DNA of 64,000 bases from an uncultured Alphaproteobacteria bacterium (lineage in GTDB: Bacteria; Pseudomonadota; Alphaproteobacteria; Caulobacterales; Hyphomonadaceae), in contig CAIKWZ010000013.1 in NCBI GenBank assembly GCA_903831255.1, positions 62,001-126,000 on the forward strand, given 5' to 3'. Positions 52,899-61,133 of the stretch are shown here, in pieces (position 1 is the stretch's first letter; each line of letters begins with the position of its first letter). A program made the position numbers and the translations under genes. Under the pieces are notes generated by a model. The model saw nothing but the letters and a program-made list of their open reading frames with translations, was not told the origin of the DNA and did not search any database.

Positions 52899-54677
52899 AT
52901 GAACGAGCGGGAGCTGTCATCCCTGATCTGGTCGCTGAAGTACCGGTTGCGCGGTGAACGGCGTATCGTCGACACCTTCAGACGGGTCGCCTCAGCGGCG
53001 GCTTCCGTAGAGGCGGATCGCCCGCGATGGACGGAAACGTATCTTTCCCTTCTTGAGAGCGGACAGTTCATTCCGGGCGGCCGGATCCTCGCCAATGCTG
53101 GAGACCGCGAGGGCGAGACCCTCTGCAACTGCTTTGTCTCGGGCGAAGTGTCGCCATCCCGTGACGCTCTTATGGACCACCTCAGAGACGTCGCCGCCAC
53201 CCTCGGGTCCGGAGGGGGCGTCGGCATCGATGCTTCGCCCCTGGGGCCAAAGGGAACGTCAGACGCACACGGTCGCCCGCATACAGATCCTCTGTCCTAC
53301 CTGCGCCTGCTGAATGCTGCGGCGGAGGCCTTTCCAGCAGAACGCCGCAGGCACGGGGCCCTCATGGCCTCCCTCTCATGCCGCCACCCGGACATCGAAT
53401 CCTTCGTGTCGGCCCAGGGACCTGACCTCAGCCATTTTGCCCTCTCGGTTCAGATCACGGACGAGTTTCTCAAGGCTGCAATCGATGACAGGCGCTGGCG
53501 TCTGCGTCACCCGGAGGGAGGCGGAGCATGGATGCGCGCCAGAGATCTCCTGACACAGATTGCATCATGCGCCCGACGGACCGGCGCACCCGGCCTCCTG
53601 TTTATCGACCGCATCAATGACGAGAATACACTCTGGTGGCGGGAGCGCCTCACGACCGCCAATCCATGTGGAGAAGCGCCCATGCCGGCTCATGGCGCCT
53701 GCACCCTTGGATCTCTGAACCTCTGCGCCTTCGTTCTTGATCCACTCGGCCCCGCGCCCCAGATCGACTGGCCTGGCCTTAAAAGCGCCAGCAGCCTCGC
53801 CATTCGGTTTCTCGACGCCATTCTCGATCTGACGTCCTTTCCTTTGGCTGCACAGCGTGACGAGGCTATCCGGACCCGACGGGTCGGACTTGGCGTCACA
53901 GGCCTAGGGGATGCTCTGGTTCTGCTCGGTGCGTCGTACTCGTCTTCCCATGCAAGACGTCTTGCGGAGGACATGCTGAGGGTGATCCGGAACTCCTCCT
54001 ACGAGGCGTCGGTCGATCTTGGCATGGAAAAGGGATCCTTTCCGGCGCTGGACCGGGAGAAGTTTCTTCAGGGACCCTTCACACGTCGGCTGCCGGAAAG
54101 CATTCGGCAATCCATAAGACGAGACGGACTGAGAAACGGACGACTTCTGGCCATTGCGCCTGCAGGGTCGATCAGTCTTCTCGCCGGCGGCGTCTCCAGC
54201 GGGATCGAACCAATCTTCGCATCCGTCACACGTCGTCATCTTCGTGATTCTCACGGAACTATTCACTCTATCGACATCCCCTCGGTGAGCCTGTCCAGGT
54301 GGCGTGAGCTTCGGGGAAACACGGTCCCGCCCCCGCCCTGCTTCGTGACCGCGGAGAACATAACGCCTGCGGAGCAGCTCGCCATGCAGGCGGCGATCCA
54401 GCCGTTTATCGACGGCGCAGTGTCAAAAACCATCAACCTGCCACAGTCGGCGACCGACGAGGATGTCGAAGGCCTGATCCTTGAAGCCTCCCGTCTTGAA
54501 ATCAAAGGCTGCGCGCTCTTCTCGCCCGATGCCTCGAACGAAAATGTTCTGGGGTCCGCCGAGCGCTCCAACTCCAAAAACACACTCGGGATCCAATCCG
54601 GGACAACCACCCCTGTTCACGATTGCTCCAGAAGACCGACCCGGCCTCGGGCGACATTCACAAGAAAAGGCAACTAG
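52899..54677 (+). CDS. Short class II (adenosylcobalamin-dependent) ribonucleotide reductase, NrdJ/NrdZ-like
   Basis: A 592-residue reductase that would make deoxyribonucleotides without oxygen using B12. The N-terminal GQFIPGGRILANAGDREGETLCNCFVSG contains the first redox Cys; LGSGGGVGIDASPLGPKG; the active-site NPCGEAPMPAHGACTLGSLNLCAF contains Asn, the thiyl-radical Cys and Glu plus the second redox Cys; RRVGLGVTGLGDAL and AIAPAGSISLLAGGVSSGIEPIFA follow. It is much shorter than the common ~1200-residue alphaproteobacterial NrdJ, and the C-terminal CxxC re-reduction tail expected of class II enzymes is not seen (one lone Cys). The ATG follows GAGGAGAGGGG. It is co-transcribed with the SDR gene. 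Confidence 0.88.
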   Translation: MNERELSSLIWSLKYRLRGERRIVDTFRRVASAAASVEADRPRWTETYLSLLESGQFIPGGRILANAGDREGETLCNCFVSGEVSPSRDALMDHLRDVAATLGSGGGVGIDASPLGPKGTSDAHGRPHTDPLSYLRLLNAAAEAFPAERRRHGALMASLSCRHPDIESFVSAQGPDLSHFALSVQITDEFLKAAIDDRRWRLRHPEGGGAWMRARDLLTQIASCARRTGAPGLLFIDRINDENTLWWRERLTTANPCGEAPMPAHGACTLGSLNLCAFVLDPLGPAPQIDWPGLKSASSLAIRFLDAILDLTSFPLAAQRDEAIRTRRVGLGVTGLGDALVLLGASYSSSHARRLAEDMLRVIRNSSYEASVDLGMEKGSFPALDREKFLQGPFTRRLPESIRQSIRRDGLRNGRLLAIAPAGSISLLAGGVSSGIEPIFASVTRRHLRDSHGTIHSIDIPSVSLSRWRELRGNTVPPPPCFVTAENITPAEQLAMQAAIQPFIDGAVSKTINLPQSATDEDVEGLILEASRLEIKGCALFSPDASNENVLGSAERSNSKNTLGIQSGTTTPVHDCSRRPTRPRATFTRKGN

Positions 54678-54678
54678 C

Positions 54679-55446
54679 ATGAAGCGACTGGCAGGAAAGC
54701 GCGCGGTCATCACCGGCGGGGCGGCGGGAATTGGAGAGGCATGCGCCCGACGCATGGCTCAGGAGGGCGCGAAGGTGGCCATTCTCGACATTCTCGATGT
54801 CGAGGGCCATCGCCTCGCTGCAGAACTGGTTACAGGAGGCGCCTCGGCCGTCTATCTGCCATGCGATGTTCGCTTCGAACAGCAGGTGGCTCAGGCGATG
54901 ACGGCTGCAGCAAAAGCGATGGGAGGACTCGACGTGCTGGTGAACAATGCCGGCATCTCCGGATCCAGACGCCCGACCCATGAACTCACCGAAGAGGAAT
55001 GGGACCTTGTTCAGGCGGTGAACGTCAAGGGCGTCTTCTTCTGCACGAAGCATGTGATTGCCCACATGAGAGCCGCTCAGGGGGGAAGTATCATCAATCT
55101 GTCGTCGATCTATGGACTGGTTGGCGCAGCCGATGTTCCCGCCTACCACGCGTCAAAGGGCGCCGTGCGACTGATGAGCAAGACGGACGCCCTGCTGTAT
55201 GCGAATGACGGAATTCGCGTGAACTCGATCCATCCCGGGTTCATCGAGACTGCGATGGTCCGCAAGTTTCTCAATGACCAGCCCGATCCGGAAGCGGCTC
55301 GCGCCGGGGTCAACGCGCTTCACCCTCTTGGTCGCATCGGAGTTACGGACGATATCGCCTGGGGCTGCGTCTATCTTGCCTCCGATGAGAGCAGCTTTGT
55401 CACCGGATCGGAACTTGTCATCGACGGCGGATACACCGCCCGGTGA
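54679..55446 (+). CDS. Short-chain dehydrogenase/reductase
   Basis: A 255-residue classical SDR. Cofactor motif TGGAAGIG, NNAG (LVNNAGISG), catalytic Ser in NLSSIYG, and YHASK (Tyr/Lys) are all intact. The acidic residue in AILDILDVEG after strand 2 favours NAD(H). The C-terminus (GSELVIDGGYTAR) is typical. The ATG lies one base after the nrdJ-like stop with AAAAGG upstream, so it belongs to the same FNR-box operon. The substrate is unknown; 3-hydroxy acids or secondary alcohols are typical of the family. A strong terminator follows. Confidence 0.92.
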   Translation: MKRLAGKRAVITGGAAGIGEACARRMAQEGAKVAILDILDVEGHRLAAELVTGGASAVYLPCDVRFEQQVAQAMTAAAKAMGGLDVLVNNAGISGSRRPTHELTEEEWDLVQAVNVKGVFFCTKHVIAHMRAAQGGSIINLSSIYGLVGAADVPAYHASKGAVRLMSKTDALLYANDGIRVNSIHPGFIETAMVRKFLNDQPDPEAARAGVNALHPLGRIGVTDDIAWGCVYLASDESSFVTGSELVIDGGYTAR

Positions 55447-55504
55447 CCGCGTCTCACTCCGCCGGGAGCTCCTATCCTTCAGAATATCTCCTGCACAATG
55501 CCAG

Positions 55505-55530
55505 AAAGACGCCCCGGGCGGGGCGTCTTT
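55505..55530 (+). terminator. Rho-independent terminator after the SDR gene
   Basis: AAAGACGCCCC-GGGC-GGGGCGTCTTT, with perfect 11-bp arms and a T-rich end (TTTCATTTATT). It ends the nrdJ-SDR operon. Confidence 0.88.
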
Positions 55531-55565
55531 CATTTATTCGGACGATCCTGACGGCTATGTTCGGA

Positions 55566-55880
55566 TCAACGACGCGTTGCGGTTCTGGTCCGCTGTCCGA
55601 GGACAAGCCCGATCACCGCGACAGCTGCAATCGCGAGAGCCGCCGTCGCCGCCGGATGAGTCCTCATCTGTCGGCCAGCTCCCTTCGCCGCTTTCACGCT
55701 TGTTTCTCGCGCCTGCCGAGCGAAGTCCGATGCGGCGTCGACCAGAGCAGCGCCGGACTTCGACATGGTGTCGCCGGCATCTTCTCCAATGTGTCGAGCC
55801 ATTTTGCTCAGGCTATGCACGACATCCTGATAGACGTCTCCCACGTCCTCGGCGACGCGTCTGGATACGTTGTTGACCAT
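55566..55880 (-). CDS. DUF883/ElaB-like small membrane-anchored protein
   Basis: A 104-residue protein with a long amphipathic helical region (VSRRVAEDVGDVYQDVVHSLSKMARHIGEDAGDTMSKSGAALVDAASDFARQARETSVKAAKGAGRQMR) and one C-terminal transmembrane helix (HPAATAALAIAAVAVIGLVLGQRTR). This is the architecture of ElaB/YqjD/DUF883 proteins, some of which tether ribosomes to the inner membrane in stationary phase. AGGAGGACACC before the ATG decides the start. An FNR-type box lies 54 bases upstream. Confidence 0.85.
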   Translation of the reverse strand: MVNNVSRRVAEDVGDVYQDVVHSLSKMARHIGEDAGDTMSKSGAALVDAASDFARQARETSVKAAKGAGRQMRTHPAATAALAIAAVAVIGLVLGQRTRTATRR

Positions 55881-55933
55881 GGTGTCCTCCTGTTCTGGAG
55901 TGTGCATTCGATCACGCGTGGACGGGGGCCGGC

Positions 55934-55947
55934 TTGACCACAATCAA
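55934..55947 (-). promoter_or_regulatory. FNR/FixK-type box (DUF883 gene)
   Basis: TTGACCACAATCAA, TTGA-N6-TCAA. Its centre is 60 bases upstream of the DUF883-like start, compatible with a class II activator position. Confidence 0.75.
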
Positions 55948-56076
55948 CAGGATCCGCATCTCGTCCCAACTCAGACACATTCCGTTTCCATCCCGAAAAA
56001 CTGCAGCTTCTTCTTCGACCACGTTGCGAGCGACATTCGATAAACTCGACATATGCATCACTGCGGAGAAAAACTG

Positions 56077-56913
56077 TCAGTGCGAGATGAAGACAGGAAA
56101 CTGAGGCTTCGCCAGGAGATCCCGACTGACGCCGCCAAGAACGATCTCCTGGATCCGGGGGGTTCCATAGACCCCCATCACAAGAAGATCGGACCCCGAC
56201 TTTCCCATCTCCAGACGCAGGACGTCTCCAGCGGATGCGTCAGTCAGATGGTTCTCAACGAACGTCATCTTCAACCCATGATTTTCAAAGAAGCTGTCCA
56301 GCCATGGATCGACCGACTTCCCCGGACCTGCTCCAACTCTGACAACCGTGATTGTCTCGGCCACCTGCAGAAGAGGCCATGCATCCCTGAGCGCGCGAGC
56401 TGACTCCCGCGTTCCCTTCCACGCCACCATGATCCTGCGACCGATCGCAGGCTCGTATCCGGCATCGGGCAGCAGGAGAACGGGTCCTCCCGACGACATG
56501 GCGATCTGAGCCGCCGAAACCCGATTCTGACCGAGGCTCGCCTGCACGGATACGGGAGAGATCACCAGATCGCACCGGCGCGCGCTGCCAATCACATCAT
56601 CGTCCAGATCGCCATCGACTACCCGCCAGTCAGCGATCGCCCCAACATCGCGGGCGGCCTGATCCAGATAACGGCGCGCCCTGTCCGCAGCCTCAGAAAC
56701 GGCGTCAGCATGGCGCTTCAGAAGATTATCAATATCAACCGGCGGCATGAAGGCCAGGGCCTCTCCCGCCCCATAAGTCCTCATAAGATCGGACCTCATG
56801 AACACCCCCGTCATCCGGGCGCCAAGCTTGTAGGCGATCGCCGCAGCGGCCCTCGCGCGAAGCTTAGCAGCGGAGGTGTCATCCATCAGCACCACAAGAC
56901 TCTTACAGACCAT
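56077..56913 (-). CDS. Universal stress protein with tandem Usp domains
   Basis: A 278-residue cytoplasmic protein with two Usp folds. The first (CKSLVVLMDDTSAAKLRARAAAAIAYKLGARMTGVFM) lacks a full ATP-binding motif; the second has IMVAWKGTRESARALRDAWPLL and ends with SDLLVMGVYGTPRIQEIVLGGVSRDLLAKPQFPVFISH, a variant of the G-2x-G-9x-G(S/T) ATP-binding motif. The ATG with GGGAGGG upstream is chosen over an earlier in-frame start. An FNR box lies 53 bases before it, so induction under low oxygen is likely. Confidence 0.92.
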   Translation of the reverse strand: MVCKSLVVLMDDTSAAKLRARAAAAIAYKLGARMTGVFMRSDLMRTYGAGEALAFMPPVDIDNLLKRHADAVSEAADRARRYLDQAARDVGAIADWRVVDGDLDDDVIGSARRCDLVISPVSVQASLGQNRVSAAQIAMSSGGPVLLLPDAGYEPAIGRRIMVAWKGTRESARALRDAWPLLQVAETITVVRVGAGPGKSVDPWLDSFFENHGLKMTFVENHLTDASAGDVLRLEMGKSGSDLLVMGVYGTPRIQEIVLGGVSRDLLAKPQFPVFISH

Positions 56914-56965
56914 CGCTCGCCCTCCCAATGAGAACAACATTTTGCGCGTTGGCTGCTCGTACCCG

Positions 56966-56979
56966 TTGACCGGGATCAA
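56966..56979 (-). promoter_or_regulatory. FNR/FixK-type box (universal stress protein)
   Basis: TTGACCGGGATCAA, centred 59 bases upstream of the usp ATG; the TSS expected for a class II site would lie ~18 bases before the start codon. Confidence 0.8.
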
Positions 56980-57008
56980 CTAGCGCGTGCGTCCCTCTGA
57001 ACACGAGA

Positions 57009-57037
57009 ACGCCCCGGAGCGGCGATCTCCGGGGCGT
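57009..57037 (-). terminator. Hairpin downstream of hsp20
   Basis: Arms ACGCCCCGGAG and CTCCGGGGCGT around a 7-base loop, 28 bases past the hsp20 stop on the minus strand, followed by TTCTCGTGTT. It is a candidate terminator separating hsp20 from usp, though the T-run is weak. Confidence 0.6.
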
Positions 57038-57064
57038 CCATTCAGTCCTGTGCTCGGGGCGGAG

Positions 57065-57535
57065 CTATTTGGCGGACTGAATCTCAATGGTCTTGGGCTC
57101 TGCGCCTGCATGCTTGGGCGCCGTGATACGAAGAACGCCGTCGGCCATCACCGCCTTGATCCTGCTAGGATCCACGCTTGGCGGGAGGCTCACTGATCGT
57201 TCAAAGGCGCCATAATTGCTTTCGATCACTCGCCGTTGCTGGTCCTTGGTCTCCTTTTCCAGCTTCTTTTCGCCGGAAATCGTCAGAGTATCCCCTTCTA
57301 TGGTTATCTGGATGTCCTTCTGAGTCAGTCCGGGCAGCTCAAAAGCATACTCAATCGCCGCCTTGGTCTCGCTCACGTCCATGCAGGGCGTCAGCCCTGA
57401 AAGGGCGCCCGAGTTCCACCCTCGCGACATCTGATCGAATATCCGATCAAGCTCGCGCTGCACCGGAGTGAAGACCCCCATCCCGGATCGCGGGAATGGG
57501 GCCAGGAAGCCCTCGCTTCCGCTGTGATTATTCAT
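57065..57535 (-). CDS. Hsp20/alpha-crystallin small heat shock protein
   Basis: A 156-residue ATP-independent holdase chaperone. The alpha-crystallin domain spans ~50-145: PCMDVSETKAAIEYAFELPGLTQKDIQITIEGDTLTISGEKKLEKE and YGAFERSVSLPPSVDPSRIKAVMADGVLRITAPK (the A-x-x-x-n-GVL motif). The N-terminal arm is short and Ser/Pro-rich; the last residues (TIEIQSAK) contain an I-x-I-like oligomerisation motif. AGGAG lies before the ATG. An FNR box is 70 bases upstream. Confidence 0.95.
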   Translation of the reverse strand: MNNHSGSEGFLAPFPRSGMGVFTPVQRELDRIFDQMSRGWNSGALSGLTPCMDVSETKAAIEYAFELPGLTQKDIQITIEGDTLTISGEKKLEKETKDQQRRVIESNYGAFERSVSLPPSVDPSRIKAVMADGVLRITAPKHAGAEPKTIEIQSAK

Positions 57536-57604
57536 ACTCCGCTCCTATCGATGATTACCGACCTCGCCAGAGCGTCAGAACATCATGAGGCGCGATCCTG
57601 AGCG

Positions 57605-57618
57605 TTGACGCGGGTCAA
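57605..57618 (-). promoter_or_regulatory. FNR/FixK-type box (hsp20)
   Basis: TTGACGCGGGTCAA in the gap between the P-type ATPase 3' end and hsp20, centred 76 bases upstream of the hsp20 ATG. Confidence 0.75.
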
Positions 57619-57625
57619 GCGCCCA

Positions 57626-60157
57626 TCATCCCATCGACTTTTTCGTCTGTCCCGTGAAACGCCTCCCGGCGAGAAGATCAAATCGCCTCCAGATTGCAAA
57701 CCAACCGCCCGCCGGCAGCGCGAGGGCCAGCGTGACCCAAGCGCCGGGACCCGAAGGCCAGTCCACTCGAAAGACCGAAGCGAGCGCGGGATGCAGGAAT
57801 ATCGCAACGGTCAGGACCGCGACAGCGCAGGCTATGATCCAGAAGACCATACGACCGGTGTGAAAGAGCGACTGAGAACGTCCAAAACTATCTGCGAACG
57901 CAAGCGCCAATGTCGCGGCGATGAGAGAGACGAAACCGACGCCCCGAGCCTCCGCATCTGAGGACATACCCAGCCACACACCATAGGAAACCAGGACAAA
58001 GACAAGAAGCACGACGCCCTGAACCAATGACAGGGCCAGCTGCGTCATTCCAAAGATTGATTCCCGAGGGTCTCGAGGGGGTTTTTCCATAGAGTCGGCT
58101 TCGCTCGGCTCCGATTCAAAAACCAGAGAACAAACCGGATCAATGACCAGTTCGAGAAGCACGACATGCATCGGATACATCAGAGGCGGCATTCCCAGAA
58201 CGATAGGAAGGAGCGCAAGTCCAGCAATCGGAAAATGGACGGCGGTGATGAACATCAGCGCCTTTCTCAGATTCATGAAGATCCGACGACCCAGACGAAT
58301 TCCGCCGACGATAGAAGGCAGGCCATCATCCAGCAGAATGATGTCCGACGCTTCGCGCGCGACATCAGACCCTCTGCGGCCCATGGCGATCCCTATGTCG
58401 GCCGCCTCGAGAGCAGGCGCGTCATTAACCCCGTCTCCAGTCATAGCGACGATTTCGCCTTCTGATCTGAAGGCTCTGACCAGGCGGAGCTTCTGCTCAG
58501 GAAGGACACGCGCAAAAATATGAACGGCTCTTATGCGATCTGCGAGCGCGTCGTCGGCCAGCCTCGAAATGTCCTGACCCGTCAGATATCCTCCGGACGT
58601 GTCGATGCCCGCTTGTCTCGCAATCTCCATAGCGGTTGGCGCGTAATCGCCCGTGATCATCACCACGTTTATCCCGGCACGCCTCGCCTCGGCGATCGCC
58701 TCGAGCGCGCCTGAGCGCAACGGATCGAGAAATCCTATCAGTCCGCGGAACTCAAATTGGGCAAGTCCCGGGTCTGCCTCCGGAAAATCGCCTCCACGCC
58801 AGCCCGCCACTCCAAGGACACGAAGACCGGACGCGGCGAGATTTTCCAGCGCAGTCACGGCCAGCGCGCGCTGCTGTCCCTTGAGCGCGCACAGGTCAAA
58901 GATTGCCTCAGGCGCCCCCTTTGCAGCCGCAGTGCGCTCTGTGGGCGCATCCCATAGCTGAATAACGGCCAGTCGCGAGGATGTCAGAGGCCATGTTCGG
59001 GTCGGCGATGACGGAGAGGCCTGTTCAACGCCTGAGGGCGCCGCGCTCATCACCGCCTGGTCGATCGGATCCGTTGTTCCCATACGCGAGGCAAGGGCCG
59101 CGATACGAAGCAACTCGCAATCGTCCGAGGCCCCTTCAGCCCTCAGTCTCTCGCGTCCTCGTTCAGGGGTCCACAGACTTTCGACCTCCATCCTGTTTTC
59201 GGTGAGTGTTCCAGTCTTGTCCACGCAAAGCACGCCCGCCCCCCCAAGCGTCTCGATCACAGCCGATCGCCGGACCAGTACCCGCCGCCTCGCCAGACGC
59301 CAGGCGCCCAGGGCCATGAAAACGGCCAGCACCATGGGAAATTCCTCGGGAACGAGAGCGACAGCTACGGTCACCCCCGCGAGTATTCCTCCAATCCAGT
59401 CATCACGGAGCCATCCGTAGGTGAGAGCGACGACGCCGCAGAACAGAATCGCCACGCCTCCGAGGAAGGCGATCAGGCCTGCGGACCGCTTCTGAAGAGG
59501 AGTGAGCTCGAAGGTGATCCCGCTCAGAGAGGAGCTCAGCCTGCCAAGAGCGGAGCGTGAACCTGTCGCTACCACTTCGGCCAGGCCGTGACCGCGAACG
59601 ACCAGCGTCCCTCCCAGAAGTCTATGTCTCTCTGGAATGCCGCCAGAGCCCTGCTCCGTTTCCGGCGCACGACTTTCTGGAAAACGATCGACAGGCGCGG
59701 ACTCCCCGGTCAGCACGCTCTCATCGACACCAAGCGTATCGCCGCGGCGAAGGCGGGCGTCTGCAGGAAGCCGCTCGCCCTCACCGACCAGAATGACGTC
59801 GCCGGCCACGAGCTCCACAGAGGGTATCTTCGTCTCCAGACCGTCTCTGAAAACCCGCACGGTTGGAGTCGCGAGGGTTCTCAGCGCTCTCAGAGCTCTC
59901 TCGCTTCGAACCTCCTGCACGATCACGAGCGCCACCGCGAGGCATGCCCCGGCAGTCAGAAACAGTCCCTCTCCGAGATCACCGATCGCAAGATAGATGG
60001 TTGCTGCAAGGAAGAGCAGCAGGAACATCGGCTCGCGAACCGATCTGAAGACAATCATCCGAAATGTTCGGGTCTCACGATCCGGCCATTCGTTTCGTCC
60101 GTCGGACAAGAGACGACGCTGCGCCTCCTCAGACGTCAGCCCAATCACCTCACCCAC
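57626..60157 (-). CDS. P-type cation-transporting ATPase (type II, CtpF/SERCA-like)
   Basis: An 843-residue membrane ATPase. Actuator motif LTGES (~149-153), TM4 ion-site PEEFP (~270-274), phosphorylation motif CVDKTGTLTE (Asp 313), nucleotide domain KGAPEAIF, and hinge MTGDGVNDAPALEAADIGIAMG; about ten helices with a C-terminal cation ATPase domain. There is no heavy-metal CPC or N-terminal HMA domain, so Ca2+, Mg2+, Na+ or K+ are likelier than Cu/Zn/Cd. The start is GTG. It follows the DUF2267 gene by 36 bases on the same strand, forming an operon whose only visible box is at 60732. Confidence 0.93.
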   Translation of the reverse strand: MGEVIGLTSEEAQRRLLSDGRNEWPDRETRTFRMIVFRSVREPMFLLLFLAATIYLAIGDLGEGLFLTAGACLAVALVIVQEVRSERALRALRTLATPTVRVFRDGLETKIPSVELVAGDVILVGEGERLPADARLRRGDTLGVDESVLTGESAPVDRFPESRAPETEQGSGGIPERHRLLGGTLVVRGHGLAEVVATGSRSALGRLSSSLSGITFELTPLQKRSAGLIAFLGGVAILFCGVVALTYGWLRDDWIGGILAGVTVAVALVPEEFPMVLAVFMALGAWRLARRRVLVRRSAVIETLGGAGVLCVDKTGTLTENRMEVESLWTPERGRERLRAEGASDDCELLRIAALASRMGTTDPIDQAVMSAAPSGVEQASPSSPTRTWPLTSSRLAVIQLWDAPTERTAAAKGAPEAIFDLCALKGQQRALAVTALENLAASGLRVLGVAGWRGGDFPEADPGLAQFEFRGLIGFLDPLRSGALEAIAEARRAGINVVMITGDYAPTAMEIARQAGIDTSGGYLTGQDISRLADDALADRIRAVHIFARVLPEQKLRLVRAFRSEGEIVAMTGDGVNDAPALEAADIGIAMGRRGSDVAREASDIILLDDGLPSIVGGIRLGRRIFMNLRKALMFITAVHFPIAGLALLPIVLGMPPLMYPMHVVLLELVIDPVCSLVFESEPSEADSMEKPPRDPRESIFGMTQLALSLVQGVVLLVFVLVSYGVWLGMSSDAEARGVGFVSLIAATLALAFADSFGRSQSLFHTGRMVFWIIACAVAVLTVAIFLHPALASVFRVDWPSGPGAWVTLALALPAGGWFAIWRRFDLLAGRRFTGQTKKSMG

Positions 60158-60193
60158 GAACTCGCCGCCTCCCGTTTGATCGACCAGGCCGGG

Positions 60194-60634
60194 CTACAGC
60201 GCCCATGTCCGTACTGGCCAGAACTCCCTCAGCGGCTTGGGAAGATGCTGGATGATTTTCCGGACCTCGCCAGGATCCAGGCGATCAGCCATAACTGTCA
60301 GAACGCTTGAAGCGATGTCATTGGCGTCTCTCTGGCAGGCGCCCATTGTCCGCGCGCGAATCTCCTGAAGAAATACTTCCGGGTCACGGCCGCCCCGTGA
60401 CGCCTCAAGCGGCTTCCATCCCTCCAGAAACACTCCCCTCAGAAGCATAGGCAACTGGGCGGAGAGACCGGCGACCTGATCGGCTGTCAGATGATCCCTG
60501 AGAACATGAAGGACGGCGCGCAAAGCCGAATAGGCCTGCTGTCGCGTCAGAGGCTGAAGATCATTCTCAATGGCTCGTAGCCACTCGTTTGTTTCCTGAA
60601 CGGTCGTGTCGAAAACCGCGAGACCTGTCGACAT
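60194..60634 (-). CDS. DUF2267 domain-containing protein
   Basis: A 146-residue cytoplasmic helical protein with the DUF2267 pattern: LRAIENDLQPLTRQQAYSALRAVLHVLRDHLTADQVAGLSAQLPMLLRGVFLEGWKP...VLTVMADRLDPGEVRKIIQHLPKPLREFWP. DUF2267 has a fold reminiscent of a DnaA/initiator-type helical domain, but function is unknown; family members often sit beside stress genes. AGAGGAGA precedes the ATG. It is the first gene of the pair with the P-type ATPase and lies divergent from the phasin-like gene. Confidence 0.9.
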   Translation of the reverse strand: MSTGLAVFDTTVQETNEWLRAIENDLQPLTRQQAYSALRAVLHVLRDHLTADQVAGLSAQLPMLLRGVFLEGWKPLEASRGGRDPEVFLQEIRARTMGACQRDANDIASSVLTVMADRLDPGEVRKIIQHLPKPLREFWPVRTWAL

Positions 60635-60731
60635 GGTTGTTCTCCTCTTTCAGCTCTCGATCGTGCCGGCCTGCTCAGCCCTGCGCCCAAGACGGCACAT
60701 GGCAGCTCTGTCAGAGGCATTCGATATTGTG

Positions 60732-60745
60732 TTGATCGGGATCAA
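60732..60745. promoter_or_regulatory. FNR/FixK-type box in divergent promoter
   Basis: TTGATCGGGATCAA, a perfect TTGAT-N4-ATCAA. It lies 68 bases before the phasin-like gene (+) and 98 bases before the DUF2267-ATPase operon (-), and could serve both. Confidence 0.8.
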
Positions 60746-60812
60746 CGTCCCGGCAGGGGCCATCGCCCAGATGTCGTCCTGCCAGCGTTCATGCAAGCTG
60801 AAGGAGGCCAAC

Positions 60813-61067
60813 ATGCCGAAAGACACTCCAAGCCACGCCAATCGCGCCAATGCGAATTCTGCGCTGAACGGACTCTGGTCCTCGCGATCCGACCCGCTTC
60901 AGATGTGGTCGCGTACGTGCGACCTCTACTCGCGATACTTTGCCGCTCTCTCTAGGGCGCAAAGTCCAGAAGGCCTGATGGCTGCAAACGCTGAATTTCT
61001 GGCCGCAGGAATGGAAGCTATCGGCAACGGCTCCGCTGCCGGCGAGGTCCGGGCGTCAGGTCCCTGA
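60813..61067 (+). CDS. Small phasin-like protein
   Basis: An 84-residue protein. The central helix SDPLQMWSRTCDLYSRYFAALSRAQSPEGLMAANAEFLAAGMEAI resembles the core of phasins, which coat polyhydroxyalkanoate granules, but it is shorter than usual (~110-150). The start is fixed by AAGGAGG five bases before the ATG. It is the first gene after the FNR box at 60732; the large unknown protein follows 66 bases later. The similarity is by pattern only. Confidence 0.72.
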   Translation: MPKDTPSHANRANANSALNGLWSSRSDPLQMWSRTCDLYSRYFAALSRAQSPEGLMAANAEFLAAGMEAIGNGSAAGEVRASGP

Positions 61068-61133
61068 CCTCGCTTAGCCGATCCTGCCCTCATCTGTCGC
61101 GTATGCTGCAGCCCCCCAGAGATCCGAGGCGTC

